The notes under the pieces are model-generated. The model was not told where the DNA came from and did not search any database. It saw nothing but the letters and a program-made list of their open reading frames with translations. Of a DNA stretch of 64,000 nt, positions 55,899 to 63,979 are shown piece after piece (the stretch's first letter is position 1; the number at the start of each line of letters is the position of its first letter). Location: NCBI GenBank assembly GCA_002418835.1, contig DIEX01000006.1:42233-106232 (forward strand), in the 5' to 3' direction. Made by a program: the position numbers and the translations under genes. The stretch comes from Spirochaetia bacterium UBA5763 (lineage in GTDB: Bacteria > Spirochaetota > UBA4802 > UBA5550).

Positions 55899-55939
55899 TT
55901 TATACCATTTGTGACGACTATAGTCAACGGACTATAGTC
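55899..55939 (-). promoter_or_regulatory. xre promoter with double C-box-like operator
   Basis: Minus strand: TTGACT (55927-55922), 17-base spacer, TATAAA (55904-55899). Two identical palindromes GACTATAGTC (55930-55939 and 55916-55925) are 4 bases apart; the proximal one overlaps the -35 box. This fits activation from the distal and repression from the proximal site, as in C-protein circuits. Confidence 0.8.
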
Positions 55940-56133
55940 TACAAAGAATTATTTAATTATAAAAAGAATTATCCATAGATACCCGCCTGCGCGGGTATGA
56001 CAAAGGAGGAGAACATCTTGAATACAATAATCGTACTATCAAAAACAAAATAGAATTAGTGACTATTGTCTGTTGATCATAAGTCAGATCAGGTTATAAT
56101 AACAAAAAATAAACCACAACACCGGAGGCACCC

Positions 56134-56397
56134 ATGGAAATACACTCCTTCAATACAACAGACGTTGAATACAAGCTTTATAAAATTAACGGGGCTATTG
56201 AGACAATGAAATTCGCAATGGAGGGACTCCGGCTGCGTATGCAGATAACCGACAACGAGCTTAACGGATTTTATACAGTGCTTTCAGATGCCGCAGAACG
56301 CGCGACAGATATTATTAACAGCCTTAAGCCTGTACTTACAGGACGGGATGAACGGATAGTGCTGCTCTTTACAACACAGGATACATTACAGGAGTAA
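56134..56397 (+). CDS. Small hypothetical protein
   Basis: 87 residues, acidic, helical (IETMKFAMEGLRLRMQITDN). CCGGAGG precedes the ATG. No family recognised; followed 76 bases later by another plus-strand gene with its own promoter. Confidence 0.55.
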   Translation: MEIHSFNTTDVEYKLYKINGAIETMKFAMEGLRLRMQITDNELNGFYTVLSDAAERATDIINSLKPVLTGRDERIVLLFTTQDTLQE

Positions 56398-56414
56398 AGA
56401 TTAAAAAAATTTAC

Positions 56415-56445
56415 TTGACACTGCTTAAGAGCGGTGGTGTATAAC
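56415..56445 (+). promoter_or_regulatory. Promoter of the 56474 gene
   Basis: TTGACA at 56415-56420 with TGTATA (17-base spacer) overlapping TATAAC (19-base spacer). Confidence 0.5.
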
Positions 56446-56473
56446 TCTCCCCGGAAACATTGGTATTATAAAA

Positions 56474-56947
56474 ATGGGAAAGGTTAAATTCAGATCACCT
56501 GTACTGTCCATCCATGGACGCCTGGGGAATGTTATATTCTATAACGTAAATGGACACAATTATGCCCGCACGTACTCCATTCCAAAAAATCCGCGAACAG
56601 AGGCTCAGCAGAAAAACCGCGTAAACTTTGCTGCTGCTGTCAAGCTCTGGCAGGGACTCACTGATGCAGAAAAGAGAAAATATAACCGCATGGCCATGGG
56701 AAAACCGCTAAGCGGCTACAATCTGTTTATCTCAATAAAGATGAAGAATATCTCCCCAGAAGTTTTAAAATCTTCTCAAAGGGGAGAGGTAAAGGAATGC
56801 TGTATATACACTCCATATATACAGGCTATCAACTCCGTTTCAGTTCCAGAAGGGTTGTTTTTACATAAAGAATATGTGATTATCGGGTCAGAACCTCCCT
56901 GCATGCTGTTAAAAAAACCGCCGGGGCGTTTATCAAGGGCTGCGTAA
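56474..56947 (+). CDS. Phage-like hypothetical protein (DUF6266-like)
   Basis: 157 residues. It begins GKVKFRSPVLSIHGRLGNVI, then NPRTEAQQKNRVNFAAAVKL, WQGLTDAEKRKYN and PLSGYNLFIS. The NPRTxxQQxxR...W..L...E...Y...A....SGYN pattern is shared by a family often found in prophage-like or mobile DNA; its role is not known to me. The last ~60 residues are less regular and could be extra coding from a deletion. GGGAAAGG overlaps the start. Confidence 0.55.
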   Translation: MGKVKFRSPVLSIHGRLGNVIFYNVNGHNYARTYSIPKNPRTEAQQKNRVNFAAAVKLWQGLTDAEKRKYNRMAMGKPLSGYNLFISIKMKNISPEVLKSSQRGEVKECCIYTPYIQAINSVSVPEGLFLHKEYVIIGSEPPCMLLKKPPGRLSRAA

Positions 56948-56953
56948 TATCAC

Positions 56954-57125
56954 TTATAGCAAATAACGAATGGATTAGACCATTGTCATTTCGAGCGCAT
57001 GTGAGACGACCGCAGTAGAGCTGAAAGCTAATCTCAAACTATGACAGAAAATAGATTTCTCAGTCGCTGTCGCTTCTTCGAAATGACATAGATAAGGAAC
57101 AAATTCAATCGTTAACAGCTATAAA
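56954..57125. repeat. Palindromic MITE-like repeat, copy C
   Basis: Terminal inverted repeats: TTATAGCAAATAACGAATGG at the left end and ATTCAATCGTTAACAGCTATAA at the right end, with inner GTCATTTCGAG and CGAAATGACA. The left end matches the right end of copy E read backwards. Confidence 0.7.
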
Positions 57126-57243
57126 TGAAATAATTCATATAATTAAGTATCTCCTGCCTGTTGGATATAAAGTCTGTGTGCTTTTCCCGTATTACGGATT
57201 GATTCATGGTTATTTTATATCCCAGAACTTCACGCCCTCACCC

Positions 57244-57300
57244 CGTCGCTGTCGCGCCACCCCTCTCCCATTTGAAAAACTGATAAGGGAGAGGGGTTTT
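57244..57300. repeat. Hairpin repeat of CCCCTCTCCC type
   Basis: CCCCTCTCCC and GGGAGAGGGG form a stem around a 17-base loop; a typical dispersed intergenic palindrome. Confidence 0.5.
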
Positions 57301-57360
57301 ACCCTGAAATCACAATACATTAGGAAGGTTTATAAACGTAGCCCCGAAAGGTCGATGCTG
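57294..57360 (+). repeat. Cassette-boundary repeat R4 (left of the SWIM gene)
   Basis: 60 bases from 57301 align without gaps to 59131-59190 with 7 differences; the shared core is TAGGAAGGTTTATAAACGTA then GCCC. The pair are direct repeats flanking the SWIM gene. Confidence 0.85.
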
Positions 57361-57366
57361 GTCTCA

Positions 57367-59046
57367 TCATACCTTAGAAAGCTCATCAATAAATGCCGGG
57401 CGTTTTTTAAATTTTTCCTTAAACTCTGCAACAAGCATAACAGCTTCACTCTTTCCGCCGATTTTTTTAAGGGATTTTAAATCTCTGCATACACGCTGAT
57501 AACGGCTTCTATCACCAGCCATTTCCGCGTCTTTCCTTATATTTATAACATGCATTTTATATATATCCTGAGCATTGGTCTTTAAAAAATGCTTCTGATA
57601 CGATTCAACATGGCATGGTTCCTTTTTAAGCATTTCAAGAAGCTCCGGGAGTTCCCCCTCTATAACAAGTATATCAGCCAGGAGATTAGAAAAATAATCC
57701 CGGGATTTTTTCAGTAATTCAGCTTTCAGCTTTTTATATATTTCATCCCATTCTGCAGAATCGGAAGTTTTTTTGAAGGTATCATAATACTTAATATCAC
57801 TATAATTGATCAGAAATTCATAAGAAAGTTTATTTATTTCTAAAGTATCATTTTTTGCTGTATAGGCTTTATATCTCCATTCCTTCCATTCGCGGGCATC
57901 TGTGCGATATCTGTCACCTGCATCAATCCTGTCACCCTCACCGGCAAGCTCAATAACCCTGTCATAATCCTTTTTACCGAATGCCTCTTCGATTGCCATT
58001 TTTCTGAAATTGCGGTACGTCAGGTTATCATTGAAAAACTTTTCCGCATCCTCGCTGCGGTTCATCTTTTTTAAAAGGTTATACTTCATCATACTGAATT
58101 GTCCGGCGCTGTATGAAGAATGAAAATCCCCTTCTGTTGCTTTTTTTATATTCTGTTCAACTACTCCAAGTATCTTTTCATTTTCCTCTTCACTGGCAGA
58201 TGCTTTTGATGCTAAATATATAAAATCATCCTGCCAGCTCCCGTAATCATTATATTTCTTTTTTGCTGATTCCCGGATACAGTAGAGAAAAAGTTCTTTT
58301 CTTATCTTTTCAGTTAGAGTTTCTGACAACGCCTCATCAAGAATTTCAAAGGCATCATCTACAACCGAGCTTATATCACCGTTTGAGTCGTCCGCGTAAT
58401 CAAAAACAGACACCATCACTTCAATTACAGCCTGAGCCATTATTACGGCTTTTTCAAACTCGCTGTTCCCCAGGGCTTTCTCCGCGTCTGATATCAGCTG
58501 ATAAGCCCCTTCTGTGGCTCGCGCGGTGCTGTAATAATCTATAAAACCATGCCTGTCAGATGCATCATTAATGCAGGCCTTGAGATATTGTTTATACTCT
58601 GCTTTTACTGAAGCATTATCTGATGGACTAAATGCAGCTATGAGATAATTGTAGAATTTATTATTATCAAGTGCATGTTCAATGATTATATCTTTCAGTT
58701 TATCTTTATCAAGTTTATCAAGAATTTTTATAAGCCTTGATTCAGCAGTTTCTTTTACCGGAGCTTTATCTGTCTCTGCATTAATACTGTTACGTATTGC
58801 ATAATATACGGCAGCTTCATGTTTGCAAAAGGGCCCATTGTCGTAAGGGCAGCTGCATGTTGAGAGTATACTTTTATTTTCTGTTAGTTTGACTTTAACT
58901 GTGTATATCTCTGTACCCTCAACCACTGCGGACCATTCATTATCTTTCATCTCCTTAAGCTCAGTGACGCATCCATTCTCATAATAGCTTCTCCCGCGTT
59001 GCAGGATAATATCGTCGATCTCATTTTCAAAGTTATTCAGATTCAT
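57367..59046 (-). CDS. SWIM zinc-finger protein
   Basis: About 559 residues from the ATG at 59046 (AAGGTG upstream). The SWIM motif lies near the N-terminus: CSC (Cys64, 66) and CKHEAAV (Cys74, His76), the CxCx(n)CxH zinc site used in DNA or protein binding. The rest is a long helical repeat-like region with no catalytic motif. The family often stands beside SNF2-type helicases, but none is here. The gene is bracketed by two 60-base direct repeats, so it looks like a unit that could have moved as a cassette. Confidence 0.78.
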   Translation of the reverse strand: MNLNNFENEIDDIILQRGRSYYENGCVTELKEMKDNEWSAVVEGTEIYTVKVKLTENKSILSTCSCPYDNGPFCKHEAAVYYAIRNSINAETDKAPVKETAESRLIKILDKLDKDKLKDIIIEHALDNNKFYNYLIAAFSPSDNASVKAEYKQYLKACINDASDRHGFIDYYSTARATEGAYQLISDAEKALGNSEFEKAVIMAQAVIEVMVSVFDYADDSNGDISSVVDDAFEILDEALSETLTEKIRKELFLYCIRESAKKKYNDYGSWQDDFIYLASKASASEEENEKILGVVEQNIKKATEGDFHSSYSAGQFSMMKYNLLKKMNRSEDAEKFFNDNLTYRNFRKMAIEEAFGKKDYDRVIELAGEGDRIDAGDRYRTDAREWKEWRYKAYTAKNDTLEINKLSYEFLINYSDIKYYDTFKKTSDSAEWDEIYKKLKAELLKKSRDYFSNLLADILVIEGELPELLEMLKKEPCHVESYQKHFLKTNAQDIYKMHVINIRKDAEMAGDRSRYQRVCRDLKSLKKIGGKSEAVMLVAEFKEKFKKRPAFIDELSKV

Positions 59047-59123
59047 TATTACACCTTTATGCACTGTTAATATCCGGCAATATATCATATTTGATTATAA
59101 ATGAAAGAAAAATTTTAATGCCG

Positions 59124-59196
59124 GGGCTTTACCCTCTAATCACAATACAATAGGAAGGTTTATAAACGTAGCCCTGGAAGGTCGATGTCGGAAGAA
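59124..59196 (+). repeat. Cassette-boundary repeat R5 (right of the SWIM gene)
   Basis: Direct repeat partner of R4; it ends GTCGATGTCGGAAGAAT, the fullest form of the core. Confidence 0.85.
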
Positions 59197-59339
59197 TTTA
59201 AAAAATATTTAATGATTTTATTTACGTTGTAAGTCCCGTTAATAATATTACCCTCCGGATTACGCATTTGATACACGAATAAATAATAACTTGACGAATA
59301 AAAAAATCTGAAAATAATTCCATGATAATAAGGTTCGAT

Positions 59340-59663
59340 ATGTATTCAATAAACAAAGACAATAATATTAATATAATCCGGAAAGTTGTTTCTCAGGAAT
59401 CTCCTGAATCAGAAATAATTCTGTTCGGCTCACGTGCATCCGGTAATGTTACTGAATCCAGTGATTATGATCTTCTGGTGAAAATAAAAAAAGCATTATC
59501 AGTTACAGAAAAACGGACTCTTTCAAGCAGAATCCGTAAACAGCTTGCTGAAAAACTGATAGATTCTGATATAATAGTAAAAGATGAAGTAGAGATTTCT
59601 GAATCATTAAATAATCCCGGAAGTGTTATCAAAGAAGCTATCTTAAACGGTATCAGGTTATGA
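59340..59663 (+). CDS. MNT-type nucleotidyltransferase
   Basis: 107 residues. Motif FGSRASGNVTESSDYDLLV gives GS and DYD, complete for catalysis. ATG at 59340 has AAGG upstream; an in-frame ATG at 59322 lacks one. Its stop overlaps the start of a HEPN remnant by ATGA, so it is the surviving half of an MNT-HEPN pair. Confidence 0.75.
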   Translation: MYSINKDNNINIIRKVVSQESPESEIILFGSRASGNVTESSDYDLLVKIKKALSVTEKRTLSSRIRKQLAEKLIDSDIIVKDEVEISESLNNPGSVIKEAILNGIRL

Positions 59664-59837
59664 CTGCTGAGTATATACGTAACTGGATCAAAAAAGCTGA
59701 TTATCTCGTTATTTGGTGTTGATGTCCGTTATCCTGATAATTTTTATCAGCCGACAATTGATGAAGTTAAATATTATACTTCGCTTGTTTTTAGAATTAA
59801 AGAACTGGTTCTAAAGAGAATACCGGATTATCTTTAA
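59660..59837 (+). pseudogene. HEPN toxin remnant
   Basis: Starts MTAEYIRNWIKKADYLVIWC then stops. In the +1 frame the sequence continues GVDVRYPDNFYQPTIDEVKY ... to RIPDYL and a stop, the typical C-terminal end of HEPN proteins (V..RYPD.Y.PT..EA). The middle of the domain, where the RX4H ribonuclease site would be, is deleted. Inactive. Confidence 0.75.
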
Positions 59838-59879
59838 ATATCATTCTTTATCTGAACCTTTAAAATAGGAGAAATACTA

Positions 59880-60185
59880 ATGCTTCTCGATGTTATTAAA
59901 GTTGAAGTTATGGATGATTATATATTAAAACTGACATTCGAAAATGGTGAAATACGCGAATTCGACTGTAAACAGATTTTAAATGAAAAACCTTTTGATT
60001 CTCTTGCAAATGATTTTATTTTCAAGCAGGCACGGATTGAATATGGTACTGTTGTATGGCCCAATGAAATAGATATTGCCCCTGAAACACTCTATCTTGA
60101 TTCAACAGCTCTTCCTGCGGTCGCCCACAGCCTTCGCGGGGATGACAAAGGGTGCAGCAATTCAACCGTAAAGAGATGTAAATAA
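59880..60185 (+). CDS. DUF2442 protein with repeat-derived C-terminus
   Basis: 101 residues. The first ~75 are a DUF2442 domain (VEVMDDYILKLTFENGEIRE ... VVWPNEIDIAPETLY), usually paired with a DUF4160 partner in toxin-antitoxin-like loci; no partner is adjacent. Residues from about 76 (TALPAVAHSLRGDDKG) are translated from DNA nearly identical to part of palindromic repeat copy B, so a repeat has replaced the native 3' end. TAGGAG precedes the ATG. Confidence 0.75.
   Translation: MLLDVIKVEVMDDYILKLTFENGEIREFDCKQILNEKPFDSLANDFIFKQARIEYGTVVWPNEIDIAPETLYLDSTALPAVAHSLRGDDKGCSNSTVKRCK
60104..60155. repeat. Palindromic repeat fragment, copy D, inside the DUF2442 gene
   Basis: CTTCCTGCGGTCGCCCACAG then CCTTCGCGGGGATGAC; matches 33902-33943 (copy B) with few differences. 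Confidence 0.75.
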
Positions 60186-60204
60186 TCTAAAACAAGAGGA
60201 ATGT

Positions 60205-61065
60205 ATGAGAAGAGAAACAATAATTATACTGGCCGCTGCATTAGCAATAGCCACAACCGGCTGCGGGAAAAAAGAACAGGAAGCAAAAAAGACACTGATA
60301 GTAAAAGCACAAAACGGGCTTGTAATGCGTCAGTCTCCTGACCCGAACTCCCCGAAAGTAACACTTGTACCCTACGGTGATGAGGTTGAAGTTATTGAAG
60401 AGCAGTCCGCTGCTGTTGATATAAACGGCGTTTCAGGAAAGTGGACAAAGGCAACATGGAACGGGAACACTGCATGGGTATTCGGCGGCTTTTTAAAAGA
60501 AAGGGAGATAAATACACCTGACAGCGCCATTGATAAATATTATAAAATGGAAAACACCCTTTACGATCTGATAAAAAAATATAAACACACTGAAAACGAC
60601 ATAGATAAATATAACACCCTTGTGAAGAATGATCTTATTGATAACTATAAAGCAATTATGACAGGGCCGGAGCTGACTTTATGGATTAACTCAATTAAAG
60701 AAGGTTCTTTAAATTCAGGTTATTTCGCACAGATGTATAATGGACTTTCAAAAACTCAGATTGTCTCAAAGAAAGAGGAAAAATTAAAAGATGATGAACT
60801 TAAATTAGTTCTCACTGTCAAAGAAGAGGAACCTTATAACCTTGAATTCGCCCCTGATTTAAAAACTGTGGTTGAAAAATATAAAGTGAAAAATATCACC
60901 CAGGCTGACTTTGATAAAAAAACAGCGGGTGTAGATGACACTGAACTGCGTTTCACTATCCGGAGTAATGTCGAACAGCAGTTCACCATGCAGCTTATAA
61001 AGGGCTCCTGGTATATTAAAAAAATTGACCGGAAGCTTATCGATTCCGAAATCGTTTTCTTATAA
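60205..61065 (+). CDS. SH3-domain lipoprotein
   Basis: 286 residues. Lipobox ATTGC near residue 20. A bacterial SH3 domain follows (about 30-100: NGLVMRQSPDPNSPKVTLVP ... GKWTKATWNGNTAWVFGGFL), likely binding peptidoglycan or another envelope component. The C-terminal ~180 residues are an uncharacterised soluble domain. GAGGA precedes the ATG. Confidence 0.78.
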   Translation: MRRETIIILAAALAIATTGCGKKEQEAKKTLIVKAQNGLVMRQSPDPNSPKVTLVPYGDEVEVIEEQSAAVDINGVSGKWTKATWNGNTAWVFGGFLKEREINTPDSAIDKYYKMENTLYDLIKKYKHTENDIDKYNTLVKNDLIDNYKAIMTGPELTLWINSIKEGSLNSGYFAQMYNGLSKTQIVSKKEEKLKDDELKLVLTVKEEEPYNLEFAPDLKTVVEKYKVKNITQADFDKKTAGVDDTELRFTIRSNVEQQFTMQLIKGSWYIKKIDRKLIDSEIVFL

Positions 61066-61104
61066 CCCGGCAAATTTTACCCTGGGCCTGTTTAAAAAGT
61101 CAGA

Positions 61105-61275
61105 TTTTACTGTTTTTGTCCGGTTTCCCGAAAGGGAATTCCGGAATCTCCAGGATAGGTATTTGTTTCTGAAAAAAGGCAAATTTCATTTTACCTTAAG
61201 ATTCCGGCATTCCGTTATCACTCCAGCCGGAATGACAGCGCTTTAATCATTTCGTAATTTGCTATAGTTATTCTC
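61105..61275. repeat. Palindromic MITE-like repeat, copy E
   Basis: Contains GGAATTCCGGAATCTCC and ends CCGGAATGACAGCGC with terminal sequence AATCATTTCGTAATTTGCTATAG, the inverse of the left end of copy C. Confidence 0.65.
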
Positions 61276-61480
61276 TGTCATTCCGGTTTTGTCGCAGACA
61301 AATACCGGAACCTCATAGATTAATATTATGAGATTCCGGCATTCTACCCCGAGGGTACTTCTTCGCTACGCTCAGGGCGCGCACGCTACAGCAGGTATGA
61401 CAGATAATTATACCAATAGCTTTGCACTAATAACCATGTTTAGGAATAAACATAGGCACAATATACTAATTAACCCCACA
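61255..61480. repeat. Palindromic MITE-like repeat, copy F (inverted relative to copy A)
   Basis: Shares with copy A, in opposite orientation, the core GGGTACTTCTTCGCTACGCT / CAGGGCGCGCACGCTACAG and the flank AGCTTTGCACTAATAACCAT. Confidence 0.75.
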
Positions 61481-61746
61481 CCGTAATACAATATTCCAAT
61501 ACGCAAAAATACTATTTAAGCATCTTCACATAGTTGCCTATCCGCTGTAAATATGGTAATCAGTGAGAAGAAATCACCATTTTTAAACTTTTTAAAAAAT
61601 TTCAGTATTAATTCATTAAATTTTTAAAGTAAAGGAAGCTCTATTATCCACGACCGGAAGGTCGCTGATATATAAAGTTTTTTTACACTGAAGACTGCTT
61701 TTAAGAATTATTGCTGTAAAAATTTAATAAAATGGCAGGTGAACCG
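61481..61746. other. Upstream region of the CoA-transferase gene
   Basis: AT-rich, no ORF. It contains CGACCGGAAGGTCGCTGAT at about 61651, a weak relative of the boundary repeat core. Confidence 0.4.
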
Positions 61747-63921
61747 ATGAATGGAAAAACAGGTATCGTTTCAAATGATGTAAGAAAATGTGTTGATCAG
61801 GTGATCAGGTATCTCGGGAAGGATATAAAACTTGGTATGACCCTTGCTCTGGGTAAACCGATTCTTATAGCAAATGAATTTTACCGCAGGGCAAAGGAGG
61901 ACCCGTCAATAAGTCTGAAATTACTGACCGCCCTCCCCCTTGAAAAGCCCAGGGGGCATACTGATATTGAAAAGAGGTTCTTAAAACCTATTGCTGAGAG
62001 AGTTTTTGACGGAGTTATAGATTTTGATTTTATGCTGGACCTCCGGGACGGGAAGCTCCCTGAAAATGTCGCAATCTACGAGTTCTTCTGCAAAGCAGGC
62101 GCTAATCTGAATAACCCGCATTACCAGATGAATCATATATCATCTAATTATACTCATTGCGCCCGTGACGCCTTTGATTACGGCTGTAATATTTTCGCTC
62201 AGCTCATCTCTGTACGTGAATTTGACGGCGAAACAAAATACTCCATGGCCTGCAACACTGATATTTGTATAGAAGCGGCAGAGGTAATAAGAAAGAAAAG
62301 AGAGAACGGAGAAAAAGCAGTAATGATTGCAGAGGCCAATATAAACATGCCATTCATGTATGGTGATGCAGTGGTCGATGCAGATACTTATGATATTATT
62401 CTGCAGGGTGATGAATTCAACTATACACTTTTCGGCCCGCCGAAAGATGCTGTTGCACTGCCCGATCACATGATTGGGATAAATGTAAGCACACTGGTTA
62501 AGGACGGAGGCACCATCCAGGTGGGCATAGGCGCACTTGGTGATGCCATTGTGTCCGGCCTTGTTATGAGGAATACGCATAATGATGTTTACAGGGAGAT
62601 TCTTGATAAAAGCGGGATTATGGCAAAGCATGGAGATGTTATAAAGAGATGGGGGGATACAAAAGTATTCAAACAGGGACTTTACGGATCATCAGAGATG
62701 TTTGTTGATGCTTTTATGCAGATGTATAAAAACAGAATTCTTAAGAGAAGGGTTTTCGACAGTGTTCCTCTTATGAAGCTTATTAATAAAGGTGAACTGT
62801 CAGCTGATAAGATACCTGCTGATATTATTGATAAACTCATTGAAATGGGAGCCATTCATGCGAAACTCACAGGAGAGGATTTCAGTTTTCTCACAGAATA
62901 CGGTATCCTGAAAAAAGATCTTAAGTATACAAAGTCTGCGATTAAGGACGGTAAAGTCAGTTATTTAACTGATCTGAATAATGCAGCCAACAGAACCAAA
63001 ATAAGAAAGATTCTCGGCAAAGAGCTTCTCAACGGACATATCATCCTTGGTGCTTTCTTCGTCGGACCCCAGGCATTTTACGATGCCCTTAATGAGATGA
63101 GTGAAGATGAGAGGAAACTGTTTGCAATGTCAGGAGTTGAAAAGGTTAACCAGCTTTATGGCGGAGAAGAGATCAGGGCTCTCCAGAGAAAAGATGCCAG
63201 GTTCATAAACACCGGCATGGTGGCAAGTATTCTCGGTTCAATCGCATCAGACCAGCTGCAGGACGGGAGGCTTGTAAGCGGAATCGGCGGGCAGTACAAC
63301 TTCGTATCAATGGCTCATGCGCTTCCTGACGCAAGATTGATAGTAATGGTCAAAAGCGTAAAAGGATCGGGTAAAGCTCTCAAATCAAATATTGTATTCA
63401 GCTACGGCCACTGTTCAGTACCGAGGCACCTGCGGGATATTATTGTTACAGAATACGGTATAGCAGATGTCAGGGGGAAGCCGGACCAGGATGTAATTGC
63501 GGCTTTAATAAATGTTGCAGATTCAAGATTCCAGAAAAAGCTCCTTGCCCAGGCAAAAAAAGCTAAAAAGATTCCGATGGATTATGAAATCCCGGAGGAG
63601 TACAGGAACAACACCCCTGATAAAATAACGAAGCTCCTTAAGCCTTACCAGGAACAGGGTTTTTTTCAGCCCTTCCCCTTCGGGACTGATCTGCTTCCCG
63701 ATGATATTGCCCTTGGAGGTTCTCTGAAGGCTTTGAAAGGACTTGCCGCAGGCCATCCTTTAAAACTGGTAAAGGGGCTGCTGTTTGAATTTGTAAGGCC
63801 TATACCGGGGTCAGCTCAGAGGCATATTGAAAGGATGAAACTCGAAGCACCTGCTTCTGTTAAAGAACGTGTTATGCGTAAAATGGTGGTATTTGCTCTG
63901 AGAAACAATAAGAGGCTTTAA
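61747..63921 (+). CDS. Acetyl-CoA hydrolase/transferase family protein
   Basis: About 724 residues from the ATG at 61747, which has AGGTGA upstream; an ATG at 61732 lacks one. Two CoA-transferase-like halves: LGMTLALGKPILIANEFYRR near the start, VQVGIGALGDAIVSGL-type block (IQVGIGALGDAIVSG) in the middle and GIGGQYNFVSMAHALPDARL near residue 520. The C-terminal block contains IIVTEYGIADVRGKPD, diagnostic of acetyl-CoA hydrolase/transferase C-terminal domains. Compared with the usual ~430-500 residues it is long, with an extended N-terminal part and a ~120-residue C-terminal tail. Probably exchanges CoA between acyl groups, in line with the acyl-CoA dehydrogenase at 28-30 kb. Confidence 0.85.
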   Translation: MNGKTGIVSNDVRKCVDQVIRYLGKDIKLGMTLALGKPILIANEFYRRAKEDPSISLKLLTALPLEKPRGHTDIEKRFLKPIAERVFDGVIDFDFMLDLRDGKLPENVAIYEFFCKAGANLNNPHYQMNHISSNYTHCARDAFDYGCNIFAQLISVREFDGETKYSMACNTDICIEAAEVIRKKRENGEKAVMIAEANINMPFMYGDAVVDADTYDIILQGDEFNYTLFGPPKDAVALPDHMIGINVSTLVKDGGTIQVGIGALGDAIVSGLVMRNTHNDVYREILDKSGIMAKHGDVIKRWGDTKVFKQGLYGSSEMFVDAFMQMYKNRILKRRVFDSVPLMKLINKGELSADKIPADIIDKLIEMGAIHAKLTGEDFSFLTEYGILKKDLKYTKSAIKDGKVSYLTDLNNAANRTKIRKILGKELLNGHIILGAFFVGPQAFYDALNEMSEDERKLFAMSGVEKVNQLYGGEEIRALQRKDARFINTGMVASILGSIASDQLQDGRLVSGIGGQYNFVSMAHALPDARLIVMVKSVKGSGKALKSNIVFSYGHCSVPRHLRDIIVTEYGIADVRGKPDQDVIAALINVADSRFQKKLLAQAKKAKKIPMDYEIPEEYRNNTPDKITKLLKPYQEQGFFQPFPFGTDLLPDDIALGGSLKALKGLAAGHPLKLVKGLLFEFVRPIPGSAQRHIERMKLEAPASVKERVMRKMVVFALRNNKRL

Positions 63922-63929
63922 GCTTTCAG

Positions 63930-63979
63930 TTTTCGCGCCGGTAGGGGACAGGCATGCCTGTCCCCTACCGGCGCGAAAA
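63930..63979. repeat. 50-bp perfect palindrome
   Basis: 25-bp arms without mismatch: TTTTCGCGCCGGTAGGGGAC then AGGCA, followed by the exact reverse complement. It starts 9 bases after the CoA-transferase stop. It may act as a terminator (A/T ends) but is longer than needed, and looks like a dispersed palindromic repeat. Confidence 0.85.

Noticed and set aside
57301..59190. SWIM gene as an insertion sequence with direct repeats
   Set aside because: The 60-base flanking repeats are far too long for target duplications, no transposase or terminal inverted repeats are seen, and further copies of the repeat occur outside; treated as boundary repeats.
51843..59196. Boundary repeats as a CRISPR array
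   Set aside because: Spacing is 1-3 kb with genes between; no regular short spacers or cas genes.
51843..59196. Boundary repeats as classic integron attC sites
   Set aside because: No RYYYAAC/GTTRRRY ends or integrase gene could be identified; only the cassette-like layout is suggestive.
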